The notes under the pieces are model-generated. The model was not told where the DNA came from. It saw only the letters and a list, made by a program, of their open reading frames with translations, and ran no database searches. Made by a program: the position numbers and the translations under genes. Below, one piece after another: positions 1-9,281 of a stretch of 31,468 nucleotides of DNA. Source of the stretch: Welwitschia mirabilis (taxonomy: Eukaryota; Gnetophyta; Gnetopsida; Welwitschiales); contig JBOZIK010000001.1 of NCBI GenBank assembly GCA_051453625.1, positions 220,715,043 to 220,746,510 on the forward strand, given 5' to 3'. Positions within the stretch are counted from its first letter, which is position 1. The number at the start of each line of letters is the position of its first letter.

Positions 1-24
1 CTTAGAAAATCATAAGAAAATACA

Positions 25-303
25 AACTCGAGCATTAAAAACTTAGTAAATCTTCTTTAATAAACCATGTTTGCAAATCAAAGACTAGAAGGAACATTAG
101 CAATACAACCTTTACCAAATCATAATGAAGTAAGAAAAGATTGTAAGGTTATAACACAAAGTGAACATAAAGTAAACACTTCTTCTTATGAATTATCAAT
201 TTTCCAAAACAACATTAGACATGGTGAGGAAGAAGAGGACATCAAAATACCAGAAAATTGTAGCTTCCCTTCTTATGACAAAAGTAAAAAGAAAAATTCT
301 TAA
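25..303 (+). pseudogene. Element A gag C-terminus / gag-protease linker
   Basis: The open stretch from 67 to 303 (78 codons) begins near the conserved gypsy linker 'GTLAIQPLPN', a form of the plant Athila linker that normally reads G-T-L-P-S-x-x-x-x-N-P and is followed by A-I-T-x-R-S-G. The second half of that motif is degraded here. The segment is acidic and low in hydrophobics, as expected for a gag-protease spacer. It aligns with the linker of element B at 11306-11530. Its coding continues, with a stop, into the 'PSTPWLDRL'-like segment around 310-345. The ATG at 67 is probably not a real start but an internal Met of a longer lost frame. Confidence 0.6.
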
Positions 304-601
304 GAAACAAAAACGAAACTAGCTATCCCTTGGATTGATAGGCTTAATACTAATCCAATTTTGATGAACATCTTAAAAACTTAATACAAAATGTGAGTAT
401 ACTTTAGAAACTTTTGCAAGAAAACATAAAATTCTCTAAGTTGTGAAAAGAATTAATAAGAATAAAATAAAAACAAATTATTCTTAGGGAAGTCTTTTTA
501 TCTCAATCTCTTACAAACTTAGTTTATAAAAATCTCCAAAATATAAGGATTCAGGGGTAGCAATAGTTAGTATTACATCAGAGGAAAATAAAAAAATAAA
601 A

Positions 602-958
602 AGGGCTTTAATTAACATTAAATCAAGTATTAAGATCATGTCATTATACATATGTAAAAGAATTAATTTAGAAGTTAGAATAGAGCCTACTTGGATTATT
701 TTAAAATTAGTAAACACATTGTTTAAGAAATCCTTAGGAGTCATAAAAGATTTAGTGATTGAAATTGAAGAGGCATTCTACCCAATAGATATGGTTATAC
801 TAGAGATTAAACATAACGGATGTTACTCATTACTTCTAGGAATATCCTTCTATACAATAATCCATTGCATTATTGATACAAGAACTAGGACGATGGAGTG
901 TTACCTAGGGAGTAAAAAGTTTTCAATTAGAGTTTTTTATGCAATTGAGAAGGACTAG
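602..958 (+). pseudogene. Element A retroviral-type aspartic protease, inactive
   Basis: The frame open from 602 to 958 carries a gypsy aspartic protease. The C-terminal signature is clear: 'YSLLLGISFYTIIHCIID' corresponds to the family pattern P-L-I-L-G-R-P-F-L-A-T-x-x-A-x-I-D, with Arg replaced by Ile. The middle 'KSLGVIKDLVIEIEEAFYPI' corresponds to the G-I-x-x-D-V-L-V-x-V segment. The active-site motif, normally D-(L/I)-G-(A/S)-S, reads N-I-K-S-S at 614-628, so the catalytic Asp is now Asn and the flap-proximal Gly is Lys; both are explainable by G-to-A changes. Only this domain of A has a long uninterrupted frame. It would mature the gag-pol polyprotein in a live element; here it must be inactive. 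Confidence 0.75.
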
Positions 959-1469
959 GTGATGAATGGAATATAGAAAACAAAATTAAATCAACCTTAT
1001 TCTTGCAACACCATCTCCTTGAAGAAAGATAACTAATGTTACCCGAACCTATACTTTATGACGATCCACTTAAAATTAAAAACTTAAAAGCTTTTAATAT
1101 ATAAAAATTTAAGCATTTATAAAATGATTTCTAGAAGAAGAAATAGAATCCTTATTCTATAAGAAAGTTCAACTATTAACAATGAATGAAAACTCACACT
1201 TTAAGGAAGATTGTCCACTACATTAGTCTATAATGAAAACTAAAAATCTTAATTTGAATATGAATTTGAAAAATCTTCCTAGTGAACTGAAATATATTTC
1301 TCTCTGTAATGATTAGAACAAATCCCTAATAATCAATGAAAATATCTTCCTTGAATAAGAATCAAGCTTAATTTATTTTTAAACTTACCAAATTAATGCA
1401 TTCACTTGATCTTATAAAGATTTATCTATCATTCCTTCTTCTAGTGTTTAGCATAAAATCTATCTTGAG

Positions 1470-2325
1470 GAAAATTCAAAACCTATTAGGCAACTACAAA
1501 GAAGATTAAATCTAATACTTAAATAATTAGTTAAGGATTCTAGAATCATTTATGCTATATTAGATAGTGAATGGGTTAGTTCCTTAACTATAGTACCAAA
1601 AAAAGGATCGTAAATGGAGAGTATGCATAGATTTTAGAAAATTAAATGAAGTCACAAAAAGGAATTATTGTTCCCCACTCTTTCTTAACCAAATGCTCGA
1701 TAGAATTTAGGGACATGCTTTTCATTAATTTTTAGATGGATATAGCAGTTATAACTAGGTTTTCACAGCTAGTGTAGACTAGGTTAAAATAACTTTTACT
1801 TTACTTTTTGGGACATTTGCTTTTAGAAGAATACCTTTTGGATTATGTAATGCTCCTAGAAATTTTTAATGTACTATCATGAGTATTTTTTAAGACATGT
1901 TATAGGAATTGATAGAAATATTTATGGATGACTTTTTAATCTTTGAAGAAACCTTTGATCAAATCATAAAAAGATTAGAAAAAGTGCTTGATAGATGCAT
2001 AGTATGTGACCTTTATTTAAGTTGCAAAAAGTGCTTATTTTTAGTTGATAATGAAATAGTCCTAGATCATCACATTTCTAAAAGAGAAATTAAGATGAAC
2101 CTCGATAAAGTAAGCATTATTAAAAACTTAAATCCTTTAACCACTTTTAAACAAATTTGATCTTTTCTTAGACATTGTAATTTTTATCATCGTTTCATAC
2201 AAGATTATGCTAAAAAATATAAAATCCTACACGTATTACTAAAAAATGAAGAAAAATTTGAATGGATCAAATATTATCAACATGCCTTTGATACACTTAA
2301 AGAGAAAATTTCTCTCAATTGATTA
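1470..2325 (+). pseudogene. Element A reverse transcriptase (gypsy), degenerate
   Basis: The RT is read across at least one frameshift (near 1605, in an A/G-rich stretch) and several stops. Recognisable in order: 'SEWVSSLTIVPKK' (about 1567-1605), 'VCIDFRKLNEVTKRNY' (about 1620-1670), 'AFRRIPFGLCNAP' (about 1820-1857), the catalytic box F-M-D-D-F at 1921-1935, and the thumb region through 'FLRHCNFYHRFIQDYAK' (about 2162-2215). The two catalytic Asp residues of the Y/F-x-D-D box (1927-1932) are intact, unlike in element B. Sequence identity ends just after 'HAFDTLKEKIS' (about 2282-2312), before any RNase H. Confidence 0.85.
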
Positions 2326-2332
2326 ATATCTT

Positions 2333-2456
2333 TGAGTGTGGTGGAACCCTGAGTACGCCAAAATCCTGAGTGTAGCAAAGAACTGTAAGTGTAGTGGAAA
2401 TACTAAGCACAGTAGAGAATCCTAAGTGAAAGAGAATCTTGTGTGTGGTAGAGTAC
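2333..2456 (+). repeat. Degenerate tandem repeat, 17-19 bp period
   Basis: About seven imperfect units start at 2333, 2350, 2367, 2386, 2404, 2423 and 2442. Each begins with T-(G/A)-A-G-T-G-T-like sequence followed by a purine-rich tail (for example 'tgagtgtagcaaagaactg' and 'taagtgtagtggaaatac'). The array sits immediately after the point where element A stops. It has no coding potential that I recognise. Confidence 0.7.
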
Positions 2457-2639
2457 ATGATGCAAGCTTGGCCTTATGCAAGCTTTATTCTGTTGCCCTT
2501 CCCTTACTTGCTTACTAGAGCAGAAAGGATTTGAACCTGATGAATAGCTTCATGCCACCTAACGTAGTAAATAACCTAAGATTTTGAATAGATATCATGA
2601 CAAAAAATAGAAATACTGAAGCCAGACTCTAGTTAAACT

Positions 2640-3203
2640 TCATCCCACAGTAGTTTCCCACAACCGAAGTGAGTATCAATGAACAGGATTGGATTGTAAG
2701 AGTTGCTCGATAGAAGAACTCTTTGATTGGTTTTGTGTATGGGATGAAACCCCACTTCTAGAAAGTATAGAACTATGTCAAAAATTGATGGGTCAGGAGG
2801 AAATCATCTCAGTTTCATATATAGAATGAGGTATGTTCCTCTTTAAGTTTCAATCTAAAGAGTGAATGAAAAATGAGCTAGATATGGGACCTTGACTATT
2901 TGATAATAGGCCCTTGATTTTAAAACCCTGGTCCCCCTTATCACCCCTAGAAATAGATAAGATAACCAGAATCCTGATATGGATGAAACTTCCATGTCTA
3001 AACCCTCACCTATGGTCTATGAGGATTTTATCAAAAATAGTAAGTATTATAGGAAAGCCAATATGCACAGATGCGGTCAAGTGTTTGAAAAAATCAAATG
3101 AATTTAAATCGTTTCCATCATCCAAAGTTTTTCCTTGTACTATAATCATAAAAGAAACCAAAATTATGTCAAATAGATATATCTTTAAAGTAGAAATCTC
3201 TTA
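2640..3203 (+). pseudogene. LINE-type ORF1 fragment with DUF4283-like domain
   Basis: Two overlapping frames give a diagnostic plant DUF4283 pattern. In one frame, about 2670-2830, 'SLIGFVYGMKPHF' matches the conserved A-L-V-G-Y-V-x-G-x-x-P-x-F segment. In the frame of 2821-3203 come 'GMFLFKFQSKE', then G-P-stop-L-F-D-N-R-P-L-I-L-K (2887-2925, the stop probably replacing Trp), then 'LIWMKLPCLNPHLWS' and 'LSKIVSIIGKPICTDA'. This domain is found in ORF1 of plant L1-like LINEs and in derived nucleic-acid-binding proteins, often followed by a CCHC knuckle. Similarity fades after about 3110 and no knuckle, endonuclease or RT is seen. A domesticated host copy is possible but the stops argue against it. 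Confidence 0.65.
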
Positions 3204-3225
3204 AAAAAATATAAAATATCTCTAT

Positions 3226-3531
3226 CTATACTTGATAGGATAAAGAAGTGATTCTAAACATGAAATATAAAGAAAAATAACTTTTAAGAATGCAATCCTC
3301 ATCCTCTAAAATGATGCTGCTACTTCCATTGATGTGACCTATAGAAGGAGACAATGCAATAGCCAATAAAAGGGGAGAAACTAGTAGAGAAGCATAAAAC
3401 ATGCTTGGCCATGATGATATTCTCATGGTCATGACTAAAAACACATTTTGCAGAGCTAAAGCAAAACTCTCCTGAGCATCATTATACCTTCTCTTGTTTC
3501 CTGACATATATGAATCTGGAAAAATTAGCAT
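3226..3531 (-). CDS. Unrecognised 101-codon open frame
   Basis: A minus-strand frame of 101 codons with a Met start at 3531. The N-terminal third is polar ('MSGNKRRYNDAQESFALALQ'). A hydrophobic stretch follows at residues 44-65 ('MFYASLLVSPLLLAIALSPS' region) that could be a membrane segment, and the tail is acidic. I do not recognise a family. It lies between a LINE ORF1 fragment and a CACTA-like element. In AT-rich DNA an open frame of this length can occur by chance, and no promoter or intron signals support it. It could be an exon remnant; more likely it is chance. Confidence 0.15.
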   Translation of the reverse strand: MLIFPDSYMSGNKRRYNDAQESFALALQNVFLVMTMRISSWPSMFYASLLVSPLLLAIALSPSIGHINGSSSIILEDEDCILKSYFSLYFMFRITSLSYQV

Positions 3532-3696
3532 AGTTGTATCTTCTATAGATTAATAGACGAAGAGGATGAGAAAAACAGAGAAAAGGAAGCATTTAGAGAG
3601 GACATAGTTCAAATGTAAAGGGATTCACCATTTTCATAGTGAGATAAACATAGGAAGGGATAGAGCTCTATTGAAAAGAAGAGAAATGCAGAGTGA

Positions 3697-4413
3697 CACA
3701 ACAAAGCTAGATGCATGTTTTAATAAAGTGATGTTTATTTTAATAAAAGATGAACATTTTAACAAAATATGTCTGTTATGTTTTTTTAATTTTTTAAAAT
3801 ATGCTTTTAAGGCATTTCTCTTTTAAATGTCTTACAAAATACAAAATATTTAAGGCATTTATTAGGGCTTTCTATAAGTGCCTTGAAAAGGATTTAAGAT
3901 GGTTTTTAAGGTGTTTACTTAAAGAAACACTTTAAAAAGTCATAATTATTTTCTTTTGAGCAATTTCATTGATTTCTACTTGCAAATATTCTTTCCATGG
4001 AAAATCTCTCCTTTGGATTTCTGCTACTTCAACACCATCATGAATGATTGATTTCTGTGCTTCTCAAATTAAATATAGGATTTGTAATTGGATTTCTAAT
4101 TAATGCTATTACAATGTAATAATTGTGTTCTTAAAAATATTAAGATTTTTTTCTTTAAATACCTTAAAAGGTCAAGTTGTTTAAGGTTTTTATTTTGATA
4201 AATGCCTTAAAAATGCCTTATTATTAAGGCATTCTTTTTATAAATGTCTTAAAACAAACTTAAAAAGGGCTTTTAATGCATTTGTTTAAAAATACACCTT
4301 AAAAGAATTTTCATCAACTTTTAAGGAATTTATTAAAATAAATGCCTTAAATTGCTCTATACTTAACATGTTTATTAAAATAAATGCCTTAAAAGCCTAT
4401 ATTTCTAGTAGTA
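3697..4413. mobile_element. Small non-autonomous CACTA-like DNA element
   Basis: The right end at 4402-4413 reads TTTCTAGTAGTA, whose complement TACTACTAGAAA differs by one transition from the plant CACTA terminus CACTACTAGAAA. Inside, the motif AAATGCCTTAA or its complement TTAAGGCATTT recurs in both orientations (for example 3806-3818, 3849-3860, 4201-4231, 4341-4355, 4377-4393), sometimes as a full hairpin around TTTATTAAAATAAATGCC. Dense subterminal repeats of this sort are a hallmark of CACTA (En/Spm) elements. The left end is weak: CACAACAAAGCTAG at 3697 is the best candidate. No 3-bp target duplication matches (tga versus act) and no transposase is encoded, so it would be a deletion derivative. 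Confidence 0.55.
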
Positions 4414-4439
4414 ACTCTTGCTGCATCTTAGTATACTTA

Positions 4440-5730
4440 GAATTATAATGCTTGATATGGACCATAGTTTTTAAAGGTTCTAATACGAATTCTTCTTTAT
4501 TGACTAGATGAAGCTATAGATTTTTCTTTTCATCCCTAAGCTCTTACTCTTAATCTTAATTCAAGCTTAAGCATTGGTTAAAGAGGATTTATTTGATTTC
4601 TGGAACTCAAAATAAGAGATTAATCTCTCCTTTAGCAGTTTCTTTTCTTCTTTTTCTTAATTGAATTCTTTCTGTCAAAAAGAAATTTTATCTTTACAAA
4701 ATTTATTTCCCATTTTCAAAAACTTAATTTTCTCCTTTAAACTGACATTCACTTCTTGTAGTTAATTCTTCTTTAATAGGAAGGAAGTTAATGAATTTAT
4801 GATGGCACATAAAGAATCCAGTTTATCTTCTTTCAGTGATTTTGTAAAAATTTTGGTTCCTCTTATAGTTTTAATTGCTATAAAGTGAATGTATTTGCCT
4901 ACTCTCTAAAAGAATCTAAGGGATGTGTTTGAACTTGAATCACCAGTTAATTTGATAAAGGCCTCCTTTGTTCCTTAAATACTTAAGGGTGTCAAAACTA
5001 AAACTCCAAATAAGGAAGAAACTAAGAGTTTCATACTATTTTTTTCCTTGAAAAGAATTGTGAAATATTTCTATCTAAAAGAATTCTTTTAATTAATGAT
5101 GAAAATCCCAGTTTCATCTTTGTAATTTTTGTGGTTTTCCTAATTCTTGATACTGATTTACATAAGTATTGGAAAATGTTAAACCCTTTGTTAATATTTT
5201 TACTTGAAGGATATCTGATGACACTTGTTAAATATACCCCTAATATACTCATGCCCTTCTATTTGTTAATGATTGGGGAAAGATTAGAGGATACTATTTT
5301 AAAAATAACAAATGCCTTAAGATCTTTTACCTTATTGATGTTAACTTATCCATCCTTATTGGTAATGTGTTATAAATTTTTCAGACATAAGGTAGTTTCC
5401 TCATTATTATGTGTCTTTGAGAGTATTCTTCCATGGGGTACTATTACAAGTACCATTTGTATTTGATCTAAAGAAATTTTAAAGAAATTAAAATTGACAC
5501 ATTATTAACGAATGAATATAATATTAGAGGTTCTTCTGAAAATGTTAAATTTTAGTAGAAAAAGTAGCCTTCCTCATTACTGTACTTTTATGAAAATGTT
5601 AACCAGTTCTACTACTGAGTTCAGTTACCATTTCTTAAATCTACTAAAACTAAGGTCTTTGAGAATTTTTTTAAAATTTAAACTTGAAATAATTTTAACT
5701 TCTATAGAAAACATTTTATAGTTTAGCTTT
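4440..5730 (-). pseudogene. Ghost of a plant transposon-type protein (minus strand)
   Basis: Read leftwards from 5730, short minus-strand stretches appear in an order typical of the 'putative plant transposon protein' domain found in plant gypsy-type ORFs: a segment like E-L-V-x-x-F-Y followed by 'FSEEPLILYSFVNNVSILI' (near 5560-5500), then 'VDKLTSIKVKDLKAFVIF' (near 5350-5300), then the 73-codon frame 5031-5252 with 'RIRKTTKITKMKLGFSSLI' resembling the N-L-P-(F/Y)-G-x-x-L-(T/I) segment. Further left (about 4780-4580) the minus strand is Lys/Glu rich, as in the coiled-coil tail of such proteins. Frames shift several times. The match is by pattern memory only and the plus-strand frame at 5131-5466 is its shadow. 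Confidence 0.35.
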
Positions 5731-6160
5731 GAAGTATAATTTATTTCTTATATGAATTACTCATATGAGAAGTATTATCAAACTCTAAGTACCCAACTAA
5801 CATTTTGCAAAGAAAATGAAATATGATTAAATAACTAAAGTATTTAACTTATATAAAGAAACATTATTGGATATATGGTTTATTTGAAAATGATATTTTA
5901 CCTATGAAAGAAATAATAGAAGAGATTTCCATGATATTTTTACAAGAACTGGAAGACGAAAAAGAAAATCATGCACTAAAAAAACTAAGAATAAATAATT
6001 TACATATCATAATGCTCTTGTTTATAGAATTTTGTAGATCCTTACCATGCATCAAAGCTTAATCCATTAAAATCTTTGATTAAGGGATGATCAAGCTTGT
6101 CAAAAAATGGTGCTGATAAAATTTGCTATAAAAGTCTATTTTTGTCTTTTATTGTCACGG
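5731..6160. other. Unassigned AT-rich sequence
   Basis: No coding pattern, LTR, terminal repeat or tandem array could be recognised on either strand. It joins the degenerate minus-strand transposon protein to the repeated-motif region. Confidence 0.5.
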
Positions 6161-7330
6161 CTCGAAGGGGATCTTTGACTATTTGAAGGAGTATTTTGAG
6201 ACATAATTATATTCCTGAATGAGGTATTTGAGCAATAAAGGTTTCTCAAAGGGGTATTTCAAGTACTCATTATTATTGATTCAAAGAAGTCTTTCAAACT
6301 GATGAAACTATTTAGTAGATTAGAAGTTATGGAAATTTTTTTAATCCTAATTTACTCAAAATTAGCATCTATAAAAGGTTGATCACATAAACATGATCAT
6401 AGTTCTACTAGCTTGTTAAAATACATTCAATTTATGAATTTTACATTTCTTTTACACATTTTGAGAAGCATTAAATAATAAGTCCATTACCAAAAGATTC
6501 TTTCCAAAAATCTAATTCATTTTCTACTACTACCATTTCCCTTTTATTTCATGGATGCGTTTCTCCTACTAGTGAAATTTAATCTCATATGGTTTTATTT
6601 TCTATCTAATTTTTCATTAATTTCATAAATTTTCCTCTGGATTCTACTAGCAATTACTTCCTTGAATGGGGCCTTTAAGCAATAAGAAATCCTTTGTGTT
6701 TAAATTACCTTTTCAAAAGATTTTTTAACAAAGACAAGGCTCGAAGGTGGTTTTTAAGTAACCAAGAGATAATCAAAAGGGTATTTCAAGAAATCATTTA
6801 TGAAATTATTTTGAAGAATCTGATATGATCCTTAATGCATCTTCTAGCTCTTATTTATTAATGCTAAAATTGAAGGAGGACATCTCTCTCTAAAGGGATC
6901 TTTGATTACACACCTGACATACATCAAATCAGAGCATCATACAAAAGGAAGCTTTAAAGGTTTTAAAGAAGTTTCAAAAGTGGCAATAAATTAGGAGAAA
7001 GCTAAAGCCACTTCATTACTAAATTAATTCATGCTATACTCAAGGTATAGCTGAAAAGGAATCTTTAAGTAATAAAGACTAATCGAAGTAGGCCTTCAAG
7101 CTCATGCTAAGAGCAAGTAGGGAAAAAAAACCAAAGAAGCTAAAATTCAAATACTTTTTGAAGACATTGTCTAAGGAGTTCAGCCATCTATCAAAGGGGT
7201 ATTCAATAAATAATGCATACCTTTTTTACACGTCATTCAAAAATAGAATCTTTTACTTTTGCAAGGATTCAAGGGAGTATTCGAGTAATGAAGGTTTCTA
7301 AACAGGGTCCTTTAAATCTATAAAGCTAGC
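6160..7330 (+). repeat. Irregularly repeated CGAAGGGGTCTTTAAGTAAT-like motif
   Basis: A motif close to 'tcgaaggggtctttaagtaa' followed by 'taaaggttactcaaaggggtatttcaag' recurs in degenerate form at about 6162, 6217, 6662, 6739, 6887, 7049, 7187 and 7267. The clearest copies are 6217-6263, 6739-6792, 7049-7090 and 7267-7315. Spacing is irregular (about 55 to 440 bp), so it is not a simple satellite. The plus-strand frame 7104-7301 lies inside it and has no recognisable domain. It may be an old, expanded repeat or a decayed repetitive coding sequence. Confidence 0.45.
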
Positions 7331-7695
7331 TGAAAACATTTGCAATTATTATGACACTTATAATTCGGTTAGAAGAAGTATATTTTGATCCAAGATTTTT
7401 CAGAGTAATGAATCTATTTTAATAGCTCAAAAATTAGCAAATTAGGTACATTTGAGTCTTTCTCTTACCTAAAATTATGAATTATCCTTTTTACTAATAG
7501 TTTTTCTTGTATAAGTATAGTAAAATGCCTTAAAAAATTACTCATAACCACATTCCCAAATTGAATTAAGTTCTCTTGATAATTTAGATTAAGGATAGTT
7601 TTCAACTCTAATAACTTACTCATAACTCCTGCTACTCTTCTCAAGTCAAGAAGTCTAAGTGCTATCTTTTTAGCTTAGGATCCTCTTAAATAGAA
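7331..7695. other. Unassigned AT-rich sequence
   Basis: Nothing recognisable on either strand. A single copy of ATGCCTTAAAA at about 7526 recalls the CACTA-like subterminal motif of 3697-4413 but is isolated. Confidence 0.4.
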
Positions 7696-7836
7696 ATGAA
7701 TATTATGAGTGTAGATAAGGATTTTCCTGAAATTTCTATCCAAAGTATTTACACTCCTGATCTTCCTTTTTACAACATAGCTTCTAAGGTACTCAATGCT
7801 TTAGATGATATCCTTGGAGAAAATGAAAGGAATTAA
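7696..7836 (+). pseudogene. Short unrecognised frame, possibly longer before decay
   Basis: A 46-codon frame starts ATG-AAT-ATT at 7696 and ends in TAA at 7834. The product has balanced composition ('ISIQSIYTPDLPFYNIASK', then an acidic 'LNALDDILGENE'), less AT-driven than chance frames nearby. Reading on past the TAA, the same frame is open to a TGA at 7915 and then to a TAG near 7969, and all three stops could come from C-to-T or G-to-A changes of CAA, CGA or TGG. No family is recognised. It ends close to the 5' LTR of element B, which may have interrupted it. Confidence 0.25.
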
Positions 7837-8012
7837 TTTAACCATGGAGAGATTTCACCTTGTTTTGACCTTATGGTTCATCACCCATATACTAAATATT
7901 TGAAAATTTGAGCTACTGAGCTAAGTTCTGCCTTAACTAGTGAGTCTAATAGGTATGATGCATCTTTAGGGTAGTTTGCAATTTAAATCCATGAGATAGA
8001 GTGATGGGCACA

Positions 8013-9257
8013 TGTTGTGATGTAAATTTATAGGAATTTGATGTGTATTTTGAGTACTTTTATAGAATATTTATAAAGGTTTGGATGTAATTTTAATGAC
8101 TATGAAGAACTAATAAGATGTTTACTAAAACATGTAATCCTAATCATATTTGTTGGCATTCTAGGCTTATTTTAATAGTTCATATTTTAAAGGAAGGATT
8201 AACTATGAAGATAGCTAATTTCCCTTTGAGCTAGAAGATGGAAAGCCCTACCATCTCCATGAGAAGTAAGATGATATCATTGCTAATATGGATGGAGTAT
8301 ATAGAGTTAACTACAAGGCGTAAAACTAATGAACCACCTTTCAACATGGAGTGACATGTCCATTATCATGCGCATGATAGTTAGGATAACACCTATTTTT
8401 ATATGAATGGAAAGACTTATCTTTGTAATGGGATGTTGTGACCATATGTGTTGCTAGGGTTTCTTCTTTAAATTTTAGGATTGAGCTTTAAAAATTTAAT
8501 GTAAAACTATAAATACCCTTCCTTTTCTTCACTTTCATTTTCCATCTTTTATATTTAATACTCTTGTTATGGAAGATTAAAGGACAAGAGGTCCATCTAG
8601 TAGCTATAGAGAGAAGTTTACCTTGGGGTTGAACTAAGTATCCTCCATTCATGAGCTGCTATTTTGCTGTAAGTGGATGTCAAAGTTAATAAGTAATTCA
8701 ATTACTCTTTTCACTACTACTATTTAAATGTTCCTAATGGTTTAAGTTGATTATAATTTAATGATAGTTCTATATATAGTTTATTTAGATCATAAGGATA
8801 ACCTTTGTTAAGGTTGACTTTGTTAGTTTAGGTTTGCATTGTATTTCCTTTATTCCATTTTATATTTGCATTATATATATTCTATTTGATACATCTTATA
8901 GTTTATGTTGATTAGGATCAAGTGGAAATGATTTCTAATTGATCTTAATTATAAAGAGCTAGTTCTTATGACAGAAGGATTAGAATCCAAATAGAACTCA
9001 TCCCATTTCCATTTCATCCATTACATTTCACCTTCATTTACCTTACATTTCATTTTGCATTGTTGTTTACTTTTATTTATTAAAATATAAAAAACTAAAA
9101 TACTTTATAAAATCAATTCTCTAACTCTAATCTTAATGCCTTCAATGGATTAAGACATTCAGATTAACTCTCGTCTATACTAGTGTGTGTTTTCTACAAC
9201 TATTGTGATTTATAAGTTTTACCTAAGAACTTAAAGATTACATAAATTCACACTACA
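8013..9257 (+). repeat. 5' LTR of element B
   Basis: The LTR begins TGTTGTGATGTAAATTTATAGG and ends ATTCACACTACA, with TG...CA ends. It aligns throughout with 17405-18659. Sampled stretches (for example 8820-9010 against 18225-18415) agree at roughly 80-88% by eye, with most differences A/G or C/T. A TATA-like box is at 8509-8516. Confidence 0.9.
8509..8516 (+). promoter_or_regulatory. TATA-like box in 5' LTR (TATAAATA)
   Basis: The sequence ctaTAAATAccc in the middle of the LTR fits the usual plant LTR promoter core. In the 3' LTR the corresponding sequence (about 17914-17923) reads TGTGAATACC, so that copy of the box is lost. The related LTR at the right edge keeps TATAAATA on its minus strand at 31087-31094, at a similar distance from a shared downstream block. 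Confidence 0.5.
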
Positions 9258-9263
9258 ATATTT

Positions 9264-9281
9264 TGACACCATTGCTAGGAA
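9264..9281 (+). promoter_or_regulatory. Decayed primer binding site (tRNA-Asp type)
   Basis: TGACACCATTGCTAGGAA lies six bases after the LTR end, where the minus-strand primer tRNA would anneal. Compared with the plant tRNA-Asp complement TGGCGCCGTTGCCGGGGA, recalled from established knowledge, it differs at six positions, all G-to-A or C-to-T. Four of the six fall in CpG sites of the reference. The spacer 'atattt' is also usual for Athila-like elements. Confidence 0.7.

Larger units (their letters stand above)
1..2325 (+). mobile_element. Element A: 5'-cut Athila-like Ty3/gypsy remnant
   Basis: Continuous degenerate gypsy coding sequence enters from the left edge and runs through the end of gag, protease and reverse transcriptase. 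It is collinear with element B: the stretch at 25-110 matches B at about 11270-11350, the protease at 600-958 matches B 11790-12150, and the RT motif at 1924 matches B 13083. Many frameshifts and stops make it non-functional. The similarity stops near 2320, at the end of RT and before RNase H, where a short tandem repeat begins. No LTR belonging to A is in the window. Orientation and family are well supported by the protein motifs; the exact 3' breakpoint is approximate. Confidence 0.85.

Noticed and set aside
5131-5466. A 111-codon plus-strand frame.
   Set aside because: It lies opposite a better-supported degenerate minus-strand transposon-type protein and has only Leu/Ile/Phe-rich composition.
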